DNA from: an uncultured Akkermansia sp.
GTDB taxonomy: Bacteria; Verrucomicrobiota; Verrucomicrobiia; Verrucomicrobiales; Akkermansiaceae
Direction of reading: 5' to 3'
Assembly: GCA_904501915.1 (NCBI GenBank)
Contig: CAJGCV010000009.1
Location: 1-32,979, forward strand
DNA length: 32,979 bases
Both the position numbers and the translations under genes were made by a program. Below are positions 22,290 to 29,625 of this stretch, in pieces. Each line of letters begins with the position of its first letter. Position 1 is the first letter of the stretch. The notes beneath the pieces are model-generated. The model saw only the letters and a program-made list of their open reading frames with translations, did not search any database and was not told the DNA's origin.

Positions 22290-23248
22290 ATAAAGCTCTC
22301 ACATATCTGTGTGCGTTAGGAGCCGTGGTCAGCAGCATGCTTTCCTCGTGCTCACACCAGGAAATTCTCACCCCGGAGAAAACCACCCCCAGCTATGTTG
22401 CGCTGGAGGTCAACTCCGGGCGCGTCCTCTATTCCTCCAACTCCAACATCAAACGCCCCATCGGCATGTTGACCAACCTGGCCACAGCCGTGGTGGTGAT
22501 GGACTGGGTAAAGGCTTATAACGTGGACATGAACCGCCTCATCACCGTGCCGGCAGGCGCGGTGGCATGGCAGCGCACCAACCTGCTCCGTCTCCGTCCG
22601 GGGGACAGCATCTCCGTGCGCGACGCTCTGTATTCCGCCCTCATGTGGGATGACAGCGCCTGCGCCACCACCCTGGCATATGCCTGCGGCAGCTGCCTCA
22701 GCACAGCCAACCCGGAGGGCGCATTCATCGCGCAGATGAACAACCTCGCCCGCAAACTGGGCATGACCACCACCGTGTTCAAAGGAACCAACGGAGCCGT
22801 CATCACCCAGTCCTCCGCGCGCGACATGGCACTGCTGGGCATGTATGCCATTAATGATACTGATTTAATGGCCATCACTGCCCAGACCGGCTGCATCGTC
22901 ACCGTTCACACTCCCGCCGGCACACGCCGCCAGACCATCCGCAACAACAACAAGCTGCTCAGCGGTTCCGGTCATGTGGACGGGCTCAAAGTCGGTCAAT
23001 CCCGCAGCGCTGGCAGCTGCCTTATGGTTACAGCGCGCCGGGCCTCGGTTAAGCGCGTGAATCCCGCTACCGGCAAAGAAGCTACCTTTGCCCAGCGTCT
23101 GCTGGTTGTCATGCTCGGCATGCCCTCCTCCAATACCCGCTACAAGGAAGCCGCCCGCTTCCTGCGCGACGGCTGGAACGCATGGGACGCCTGGTTACCC
23201 ACTAACGATTATCTGGATAGAACAAAATTCATCATACTCCCCGAATAA
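22286..23248 (+). CDS. S11 (D-Ala-D-Ala carboxypeptidase-like) lipoprotein without catalytic motifs
   Basis: The 320-residue product starts with a lipoprotein signal (ALGAVVSSMLSSC), so it is exported. The rest follows the S11 penicillin-binding-protein fold: SYVALEVNSGRVLYSSNS, the helix after it, LRPGDSISVRDALYSALM, LARKLGMTTTVFKGTNG, SARDMALLG, and VDGLKVGQSRSAGSCLMVTA. Against the family pattern the SXXK motif (ASLTK) is GMLTN, the SXN motif is DDS and KTG is KVG, so all three catalytic sets are lost. It is thus likely a binding or structural pseudoenzyme of the envelope. Its ATG overlaps the PFK stop by 4 bp and PFK2 starts 6 bp after its stop: an exported wall-type protein is locked between two cytoplasmic PFK genes. 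Confidence 0.85.
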   Translation: MNKALTYLCALGAVVSSMLSSCSHQEILTPEKTTPSYVALEVNSGRVLYSSNSNIKRPIGMLTNLATAVVVMDWVKAYNVDMNRLITVPAGAVAWQRTNLLRLRPGDSISVRDALYSALMWDDSACATTLAYACGSCLSTANPEGAFIAQMNNLARKLGMTTTVFKGTNGAVITQSSARDMALLGMYAINDTDLMAITAQTGCIVTVHTPAGTRRQTIRNNNKLLSGSGHVDGLKVGQSRSAGSCLMVTARRASVKRVNPATGKEATFAQRLLVVMLGMPSSNTRYKEAARFLRDGWNAWDAWLPTNDYLDRTKFIILPE

Positions 23249-23254
23249 AATCAT

Positions 23255-24355
23255 ATGAACATTGGTATTCTCAACGCCGGCGGCGACTGCCCCGGTCTCA
23301 ACGCCGTGATTGAAGGAGCCGTGGGTGCGGCCTCTGCCCGCGGGTGGACCGTCTACGGCTTCTACGATGGCTTTGAAGGCCTGCTCTCCACGCCCGAAAA
23401 CGAGCGCTGGCGCATCCTTACCCCCGAAAATTGCCTCAACATCCGCTCCACCGGCGGCACCATCCTCGGCACGGTGAACAAAGGCAACTTCACCGTGAAG
23501 AGCGGTGTGGGCGGCCGCATGCAGATTGCCGAAGATGTGCTCGCCCGCAGCAAGGCCACCGTGGAACGTCTCGGTCTCTCGGCCCTCATCGTGGTGGGTG
23601 GCGACGGCTCCCAGACCATCGGTCAGGAGCTGCGTCAGATCGGTCTCCCCATTGTGGGCGTGCCCAAAACCATCGATAACGACCTGGGTGCAACCGACTA
23701 CACCTTCGGCTTCTGGACCGCCGTTTCCGTGGTCAGCAAGCAGCTTGACCGCCTGCGCACCACGGCCTATTCCCACCAGCGCATCATGGTGGTGGAAGCC
23801 ATGGGCCGCCACGCCGGCTGGATTGCCCTCTACGGTGGTATCTCCGGTGGTGCAGACATCATCCTCATCCCCGAAATCCCCTTCACCCTGGAAGATGTGG
23901 TGCGCAAGGTGGAGCTCACCAAGGCACTTGGTCAGCGCGAAATCATCATCGTGGTAAGCGAAGGCGCCACCATCGGCGGCAAACTCCTCACGCTGGATGA
24001 AGAGACCAAAGGCGAGGTGCGCCTCGGCGGCATTGCCGCATTCCTCTCCACCAAGCTCGAAACCATCACCGGCATCGAAACCCGCTACTGCGTACTGGGC
24101 CACACCCAGCGCGGCGGCTCCCCCATTCCCTTCGACCGCGTGCTCGGTGTACGCTGCGGTGCCAAGGCCATCGACCTCATCGAGGATGGCAAATTCGGCG
24201 AAACCGTTGCCCTGCACCGCACCGATATGGTCTCCATGCCCATTGAGGAAGCCGTGCGCACCCTGCACCTGGTGGACAGCAAGAGCCAGCTCATTGAGGC
24301 AGCCCGCGAAATCGGCATCTCCTTCGGCGATGCCTGGGACGCCGGCATGGTCTGA
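23255..24355 (+). CDS. 6-phosphofructokinase (ATP-type motif, intact)
   Basis: The 366-residue enzyme phosphorylates fructose 6-phosphate. Catalytic residues are present: VVGGDGSQT (Asp117 and Gly118), PKTIDNDL (Lys138, Asp141, Asp143), EAMGRHAGW (Arg185), and TRYCVLGHTQRGGSP. Gly118 at the position equivalent to E. coli Gly104 favours ATP as donor, since PPi enzymes have Asp there; the Lys in PKTIDND is usual in PPi and mixed-type enzymes, so donor choice needs an assay. It is the last gene of the operon, followed by a terminator. The paralogue at 21108-22289 has lost the same three sites that are kept here. Confidence 0.92.
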   Translation: MNIGILNAGGDCPGLNAVIEGAVGAASARGWTVYGFYDGFEGLLSTPENERWRILTPENCLNIRSTGGTILGTVNKGNFTVKSGVGGRMQIAEDVLARSKATVERLGLSALIVVGGDGSQTIGQELRQIGLPIVGVPKTIDNDLGATDYTFGFWTAVSVVSKQLDRLRTTAYSHQRIMVVEAMGRHAGWIALYGGISGGADIILIPEIPFTLEDVVRKVELTKALGQREIIIVVSEGATIGGKLLTLDEETKGEVRLGGIAAFLSTKLETITGIETRYCVLGHTQRGGSPIPFDRVLGVRCGAKAIDLIEDGKFGETVALHRTDMVSMPIEEAVRTLHLVDSKSQLIEAAREIGISFGDAWDAGMV

Positions 24356-24382
24356 TGCCTCCACACACACCTTCATTCCCGG

Positions 24383-24416
24383 CCGCCGCAGGTTTCCACC
24401 CGCGGCGGTCGTTTTT
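24383..24416 (+). terminator. Terminator of the sialate-PFK operon
   Basis: CCGCCGC (24383-24389) pairs with GCGGCGG (24402-24408), loop of 12, followed by TCGTTTTT. It lies 27 bp after the PFK2 stop. Confidence 0.8.
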
Positions 24417-24429
24417 CGTGTTATAAAAC

Positions 24430-24458
24430 TTGCATTTTCAGCGCAAGGCAACTATAAT
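24430..24458 (+). promoter_or_regulatory. Strong promoter of the P-type ATPase gene
   Basis: TTGCAT (24430-24435), 17-nt spacer, perfect TATAAT (24453-24458). ATG 24475 begins 16 bases later. An earlier ATG overlapping the -10 box (24457) cannot be used by this transcript, which fixes the start. Confidence 0.8.
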
Positions 24459-24474
24459 GCCGCACCCGATTCTT

Positions 24475-27372
24475 ATGAAGACATACACCGATATTCACAC
24501 CGGTCTTACCACTACCCAGGTAAAGGAAAGCCGCCAGCAGCATGGCAGCAATGAAATGACCCCGCCCAGCCGTGACCCGTGGTGGGTAGAGCTCGCCCGC
24601 AAGTTTGCCGACCCGCTCATCGTCATTCTTCTGGCAGCCGCCGTTATTTCCTTCATCCCCGTACTCCTTTCTCCCGGCGAACACAGCCCCATTGAAAGCA
24701 TCGGCATTCTCTGCGCCGTGCTGCTTGCCACCACTGTGGGCTTTGTGAACGAATACCGCGCCAACAAGGAATTCGACATCCTCAACAAGGTGAACGATGT
24801 CACCCCCGTGCGTGTGCTGCGTGACGGCAAACACACCATGGTGCCCAAGAATGAACTCGTGGTGGGCGATATCGTCACCCTTGAAACCGGTGTGGAAGTC
24901 CCCGCCGACGGTGTGGTGCTCGAATCCTCTTCCCTGCGCATCAACCAGTCCTCCCTCACCGGCGAATCCGAACCCGTGCTCAAGCAACCCGGAGAAGGAG
25001 AGGAAACACTCCCCGGGGCCTACCCGCGCAACGTAGTGCTCCGCAGCACCCTCGTGACCGATGGACACGGTGTCATCTGCATCACCAAAGTGGGCGACCA
25101 CACCGAAATCGGCAAGGTTGCCGAAGCCGCCACCAAGGAAACCGGTGCAAAATCCCCGCTCAACCTGCAGCTGGAGGGGCTCTCCCAGGCTATCAACGTG
25201 CTGGGCACCTCCATTGCCATGCTCCTCTTCATCTCCCTCGTGGCGCACGATGCCCTGCTGGGCAAATTCGTGCTCACCACCAGCCAGTGGTACTTCTTTG
25301 CCGCCCTTATCGCAGGCATTGCCGCTGCCACCCTTAAAATCTGGTATCCCGTGCTGCGCGATCTGCTCAGCTACATGAAAGTGCGCATCCCCTCCCCCGC
25401 CTGGGTGAAACAGAGCGGCTTCGGAGCCTGGGGCAAGTGCCTCATCACCGGTGCTCTCATCTTCGGAATCTCCCTGGGTGGCCTCATCTACAGCGGCATC
25501 CTGCCCTCAGAGCCGACCACCTGGATGCCCCAGGCCGCTGCAGATAAAATCCTCACCTACTTTATGATTGCCATCACGCTCATCGTGGTTTCCGTGCCGG
25601 AAGGCCTGCCCATGAGCGTGACCCTCAGCCTTGCCTACAGCATGCGCAAAATGGCGAAGCAGAACAACCTCGTGCGCGAAATGGACGCCTGCGAAACCAT
25701 CGGCGCCGCCACCGTCGTCTGCTCCGATAAGACCGGCACCCTCACCATGAACCTCATGACCGTGCGCGAAGCCAACTTCCCCGGCGTGAACGAACAAGGA
25801 GCCGCCGCCCCCATCTTCCCCCTGCTCACCGAAGCCGTGGCAGCCAACTCCACCGCTGACCTCGATGAAGAAGGCAAGGTACTCGGCAACGTGACCGAGG
25901 GCGCCATGCTCATGTACCTGAACGGCAAAGGCGTCTCCTACGCTGATGCCCGCAGCAAGTTCAGCGTCATCTCCCAGCTGCCCTTCCATACCCAGAACAA
26001 ATTCATGGCCACCTGCGGCAAATCTGCCGTGATCGGCAAGGAGGTCATTTACCTGAAGGGGGCCCCCGAGGTGGTGCTCTCCAAGTGCTCCACAGCCTAT
26101 GCCGGCGAGCTCACCGATGCCGCCCGCGAGGAAGTGCTCACCATCATCCGCACCGCCCAGCGCAAAGCCATGCGCGTGCTCGGGCTGGCATACAAGGAAG
26201 GCTCTGCCGATTCCGCAGAGGGAGTCAAGGAAGCATGCACCGGCCTCACCTGGCTGGGCTGCTTCGTCATCCAGGACCCTGTGCGCCCGGATGTGCCCGC
26301 CGCTGTGGCCTCCTGCCACAAAGCCGGCGTGGGCATCAAGATTGTCACCGGCGACAACTTCGAGACCGCCTGCCAGATTGGCCGCGAAATCGGACTGCTG
26401 CCGGAAGGTGAGCTGCCCCAGGGCGCTGTACTCACCGGCGACCAGTTCGGCCAGCTTACCGAGCAGCAGCTGCTCGACGGCGTGAATGACCTCCGCGTGC
26501 TCTCCCGCGCCAAGCCCATGGACAAGCTGCGCCTGGTGAACGCCCTGCAGGAGAAAGGCCACGTCGTTGCCGTCACCGGCGACGGCACCAACGATGCCCC
26601 CGCCCTCAACCACGCCGACGTAGGCCTCTCCATGGGCATCACCGGCACCTCCGTAGCCAAGGAAGCCTCCGATATCATCCTGCTGGATGACTCCTTCGCC
26701 TCCATCATCCGCGCCATCAAGTGGGGACGCTCCCTCTACCGCAACATCCAGAAGTTCATCGTCTTCCAGCTCACCGTGAACGTCGCTGCCTGCGGTATTG
26801 CCGCCCTCGGGCCCTTCATTGGCTGTGAGCTTCCCCTCACCGTCACGCAGATGCTCTGGGTCAACCTCATCATGGACACCTTCGCCGCCCTGGCCCTCGC
26901 CTCCGAACCGCCCAGCGACGATGTGATGGAGCAGAAACCGCGCAACAAGTTCGCCTTCATCATCACCCCCACCATGTGGCGCTGGATTCTCTGCCTCGGC
27001 ATCGGCTTCATCATTGCCCTGGTGAGCTATGTGAAGTGCATGCCCTCTCAGGAAACTGAGCCGGAAGCCTTCCGCCACTCCGTCACCCTGCTCTTCACCG
27101 GCTTCGTGATGCTGCAATTCTGGAACCTGTTCAACGCCCGCGTATACGGCACCAACAACAGCTTCGTGAACGGCATCTTCACCAACCGCAGCTTCCTCTT
27201 CATCCTCGCCGTCATCCTCTTCGGCCAGGTACTGGCAACCCAGTTCGGTGGAGACATCTTCCGCACCGTGCCCCTCACGCTCTGCGAATGGCTCACCATC
27301 GCCGCCGTGACCTGCCCGGTTCTTATCATCGGCGAAATCGTGCGAGCCATCGGTCGCGCCCGCGCCAAGTAA
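24475..27372 (+). CDS. Calcium-transporting P-type ATPase (P2B/PMCA-like)
   Basis: The 965-residue pump should move Ca2+ out of the cell at the cost of ATP. It shows the N-terminal cation-ATPase region (GLTTTQVKESRQQHGSNEM), the A-domain LTGESEPV, VSVPEGLPMSVTLSLAYSM in M4, the phosphorylation site VCSDKTGTLTMN (Asp418), KGAPEVVLSKC in the N-domain, TGDNFETA, and TGDGTNDAPALNHADVGLSM in the P-domain. NLIMDTFAALALASEPP lies in M6 as in PMCA-type pumps. Between the A-domain and M4 there is an extended segment of about 100 residues with a basic loop and extra hydrophobic helices (YFFAALIAGIAAATLKIWYP, KCLITGALIFGISLGGLIY), longer than in SERCA. No calmodulin-binding tail is seen. The gene has its own promoter and terminator. 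Confidence 0.92.
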   Translation: MKTYTDIHTGLTTTQVKESRQQHGSNEMTPPSRDPWWVELARKFADPLIVILLAAAVISFIPVLLSPGEHSPIESIGILCAVLLATTVGFVNEYRANKEFDILNKVNDVTPVRVLRDGKHTMVPKNELVVGDIVTLETGVEVPADGVVLESSSLRINQSSLTGESEPVLKQPGEGEETLPGAYPRNVVLRSTLVTDGHGVICITKVGDHTEIGKVAEAATKETGAKSPLNLQLEGLSQAINVLGTSIAMLLFISLVAHDALLGKFVLTTSQWYFFAALIAGIAAATLKIWYPVLRDLLSYMKVRIPSPAWVKQSGFGAWGKCLITGALIFGISLGGLIYSGILPSEPTTWMPQAAADKILTYFMIAITLIVVSVPEGLPMSVTLSLAYSMRKMAKQNNLVREMDACETIGAATVVCSDKTGTLTMNLMTVREANFPGVNEQGAAAPIFPLLTEAVAANSTADLDEEGKVLGNVTEGAMLMYLNGKGVSYADARSKFSVISQLPFHTQNKFMATCGKSAVIGKEVIYLKGAPEVVLSKCSTAYAGELTDAAREEVLTIIRTAQRKAMRVLGLAYKEGSADSAEGVKEACTGLTWLGCFVIQDPVRPDVPAAVASCHKAGVGIKIVTGDNFETACQIGREIGLLPEGELPQGAVLTGDQFGQLTEQQLLDGVNDLRVLSRAKPMDKLRLVNALQEKGHVVAVTGDGTNDAPALNHADVGLSMGITGTSVAKEASDIILLDDSFASIIRAIKWGRSLYRNIQKFIVFQLTVNVAACGIAALGPFIGCELPLTVTQMLWVNLIMDTFAALALASEPPSDDVMEQKPRNKFAFIITPTMWRWILCLGIGFIIALVSYVKCMPSQETEPEAFRHSVTLLFTGFVMLQFWNLFNARVYGTNNSFVNGIFTNRSFLFILAVILFGQVLATQFGGDIFRTVPLTLCEWLTIAAVTCPVLIIGEIVRAIGRARAK

Positions 27373-27387
27373 ATAAACAACCGCACC

Positions 27388-27427
27388 CCGCCTCCATCCC
27401 TACCAGGGTGGAGGCGGATTTCGTTTC
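27388..27427 (+). terminator. Terminator of the P-type ATPase gene
   Basis: CCGCCTCCATCCC (27388-27400) pairs with GGGTGGAGGCGG (27406-27417) with one bulged base and a 5-nt loop, followed by ATTTCGTTT. The next gene begins 17 bp later. Confidence 0.8.
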
Positions 27428-27443
27428 CGGCTTCCTGCAGAAA

Positions 27444-27953
27444 ATGAACACACAACTCTCCTGGGCCGAGCGGCTCGCCCTGCGAGTCGAGCAAAAACTC
27501 CCTCTCAACTACATCGGCTGGCTGGTCATCTACGGCATTGCCCTGCTGGCGCTACTGCCACCCCTGATATCCCTCGGGGTGGGCACCGGGTGGTCAGTCT
27601 TCGACTACGCCACCGTGGGATTCTATGCCGCAAAACCCTTCTCAGCTGAAATCACACTGCTTATCAACCTGTTCTGCACCCTGCTGGGCTGGTTCTTCTG
27701 CAGCTGGAGTATCCTGCTCTGCCGCTGTCTCCGCAGCCACTGGCGCGGCGCGGCATACGCAGCCCCCTGCCCGCTGTGGATTTCCGGCTGCATTCTGCTG
27801 GCCCAGCTGGCCCTGCTGGGGGTAGCGCTCTGTCTCCTTACCACAGCAGATGACTTCTTCTGGTCACTCCTGCCATTGATTTTCATCGCGCTACTTGCCA
27901 GCCTCCGCCGCCGCATCGGCCAATCCGAAACGACCTCCCCACCCCGTTTGTAA
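27444..27953 (+). CDS. Small four-helix membrane protein, unknown
   Basis: The 169-residue product has a polar start (MNTQLSWAERLALRVEQKLP), then four hydrophobic segments (WLVIYGIALLALLPPLISLG, ITLLINLFCTLLGWFFCSWS, ISGCILLAQLALLGVALCLL, FFWSLLPLIFIALLASL) and a basic tail. No known family is recognised. The start at 27444 lies just past the terminator stem of the preceding ATPase gene, so either the terminator leaks or a promoter hides in it. It converges with the lipoprotein gene at 27999. Confidence 0.65.
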   Translation: MNTQLSWAERLALRVEQKLPLNYIGWLVIYGIALLALLPPLISLGVGTGWSVFDYATVGFYAAKPFSAEITLLINLFCTLLGWFFCSWSILLCRCLRSHWRGAAYAAPCPLWISGCILLAQLALLGVALCLLTTADDFFWSLLPLIFIALLASLRRRIGQSETTSPPRL

Positions 27954-27998
27954 CTGTATTTTTCATCAAAACCACCGGGCTGAGCCCTCAGCACCCGC

Positions 27999-29126
27999 TC
28001 ACAACGCATAGCGGGAGATAAGACCGCGGCTGCCGCACTTCGTGCAGCCCTCGCGGTGAATCACCTCTCCGCGACCGCCACAGCTGGAACAAGGAACCGA
28101 TTTATACCCCGTATGCGTTGTATAGCCACGCGTATTCGGATCATTCGGGTCACAGCCCGGATACCAATTATCCGTTGTGTACGTATACGACACCGTCACT
28201 GAGCCATCCAGGCAATTCTTGCAATCCACCCAGTATTCAGCCGTATAGCCATCCTTGCACCAGGGACAATCCACCGGAGGGGCTACCGGCTGCGCCACCA
28301 TAATACCACCCAGCTCCTGGTACAGCGGCAACTGTCCGGCCTCCTGCGCTATAAACTGGAAACTGTTCTCATGCAAAGGGGTATTGACATTCATCCCAGC
28401 CTTACGCACAAGGAAGCGGGCCTTGTCTGCCTCACCGTTCTGAATGGCGGCAATCAGCATATTCGTATCACCGTACGCCCCATTCTGCACCAGGAAATCC
28501 GCCTCATCGAGGTTGTTTTTATTGAGTGCAGAACGCAGATGCGAATCATCGGGTTTAACACCCATATTCATAAACCGCTGCGCGTAATCGCGCATGTTGT
28601 TCTGGAGTACAAAGCCCAGGTCCTCGCGGTCGGGATACACCCCGGATGCCAGCAATTTGTCCGTTACAGTCAGATTCCCCGACTGCAAGGAATGCGACAA
28701 GCAGCGCTTCAGGAATGCGCGGTCATGCACCCTGCCGGAACACGCCATGGCATAGCAGATTTCGCTCTGGCGGGCATCCCAGCTCTTCCACCCCCTGGCA
28801 AGTTCCACGGGCGATACGGAGCCATAATTCGCCGTCAATTCCGTAAGTGATTCCGGGCCGACCAATTCTTCATAGCCCCAGGCATACAGGCCAAGCGTAC
28901 CGATAGTAAGCACAACGCCGGCTACATCTCCCGCTATTGCAACAGGCAGGGTAGGCAGTTTCCATAACCAGTTCTCCGGCTTTGTCTCGTGCGGATCCGC
29001 CCCCGCGGCCAGCTGCGCCTTCACCGCATGCACATTATTCTCCTTCACCGCAGTATATAATGGCGCCTGACAAGCTGCCAGAGACAGGCACAACGCAGCA
29101 CAAATCATTCCTTGTTTCAGTTTCAT
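27999..29126 (-). CDS. Ankyrin lipoprotein with DnaJ-type zinc-finger C-terminus
   Basis: The 375-residue product begins with a lipoprotein signal (MKLKQGMICAALCLSLAAC, Cys19). Next are an ankyrin-like helix pair (LYTAVKENNVHAVKAQLAAG, ADPHET), a hydrophobic stretch (VAIAGDVAGVVLTIGTLGLY) and further ankyrin-like units (DKLLASGVYPDREDLG, LDEADFLVQNGAYGDTNMLI). The C-terminal part has four CXXCXXG-type motifs: CPWCKDG, CKNCLDG, CSSCGGRGE and CTKCGSRG, spaced as in the zinc-binding region of DnaJ. No J-domain is present. A zinc-binding fold on a lipoprotein outside the cytoplasm is unusual, and its function is unknown. Confidence 0.8.
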   Translation of the reverse strand: MKLKQGMICAALCLSLAACQAPLYTAVKENNVHAVKAQLAAGADPHETKPENWLWKLPTLPVAIAGDVAGVVLTIGTLGLYAWGYEELVGPESLTELTANYGSVSPVELARGWKSWDARQSEICYAMACSGRVHDRAFLKRCLSHSLQSGNLTVTDKLLASGVYPDREDLGFVLQNNMRDYAQRFMNMGVKPDDSHLRSALNKNNLDEADFLVQNGAYGDTNMLIAAIQNGEADKARFLVRKAGMNVNTPLHENSFQFIAQEAGQLPLYQELGGIMVAQPVAPPVDCPWCKDGYTAEYWVDCKNCLDGSVTVSYTYTTDNWYPGCDPNDPNTRGYTTHTGYKSVPCSSCGGRGEVIHREGCTKCGSRGLISRYAL

Positions 29127-29258
29127 AAGTAAACGGGTGGTAATATGGAGAGATATCGGCTAATCCTCTTGTCCAGAAGAGCTCAGGTGTATGAATCCTT
29201 TATATCACCAGTTCTTCTCAGGTGTCAACTTCAAATCCCACATTGTACGGCAAAAGCA

Positions 29259-29286
29259 CACGTGTCCCAAAGATTTGGGACACGTG
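29259..29286. repeat. Perfect 28-bp palindrome
   Basis: CACGTGTCCCAAA, GA, TTTGGGACACGTG (29259-29286), a perfect inverted repeat with 13-bp arms. It abuts a heptamer tract. A related 14-bp piece TGTCCCAAAGATTT occurs on the minus strand near 32810-32823 by the IS4-type remnant. Confidence 0.75.
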
Positions 29287-29322
29287 GATTTACGATTTTT
29301 GGATTTACGATTTACGATTGGA
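29287..29322. repeat. Heptamer repeat (GATTTAC)
   Basis: Units GATTTAC, GATTTTTG, GATTTAC, GATTTAC, GATTGGA run on directly from the palindrome at 29259-29286. The reverse complement GTAAATC matches the GTAAATC unit of the tract at 1207-1276. Confidence 0.75.
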
Positions 29323-29553
29323 AAGTTAGCGGCTTACGCCGATATGCCCACAAGCGAATGCTTACTGCCGATGGTGGGGCAGGTTATACTCCGGCGCGAT
29401 TTTTCACGCAGAACACTACGCCTTTATGTCGTTTAAGGCTATTTTCCCATAAAAACAACGAGAGCCTGTCTGCGACAGACTCTAACAGGAGTTAAGATAT
29501 CTCTTTTGGTACGCCATATCAAGTCAGAAGTTCATTTGAAGACTGTAGTCTGC

Positions 29554-29599
29554 AAAAAAATGAACTACCCCCGCTGCAAGCATGTTCTTGCAGCGGGGG
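29554..29599 (-). terminator. Terminator of the autotransporter gene
   Basis: CCCCCGCTGCAAG (29568-29580) pairs with CTTGCAGCGGGGG (29587-29599), loop of six. In minus-strand reading a T7 run (29560-29554) follows seven bases later. Confidence 0.75.
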
Positions 29600-29625
29600 G
29601 AATAGACAGGAGTGTGCTTTTACAA

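Larger units (their letters stand above)
29127..29625. other. Intergenic stretch without a supported gene
   Basis: This 499-bp gap between the two minus-strand genes holds the palindrome, the GATTTAC tract, a triloop stem at 29461-29483 (AGAG-CTGTC, loop TGC, GACAG-CTCT) and the autotransporter terminator at 29554-29599. I see no coding frame with initiation signals in it, and no clear promoter for the lipoprotein gene. Confidence 0.6.

Noticed and set aside
22430..22465. SNIK as a possible SXXK motif in the S11-like protein.
   Set aside because: It lies about seven residues too early; the family motif position (after Arg-Pro) aligns with GMLTN. It should still be checked in a structural model.
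25507..27117. A 536-residue antisense frame in the P-type ATPase gene.
   Set aside because: His/Gly/Glu-rich shadow of the pump gene, no initiation signals.
29145..29495. Short plus-strand frames between the lipoprotein and autotransporter genes.
   Set aside because: They cross the palindrome and heptamer tract, have no known motif and no initiation signal.
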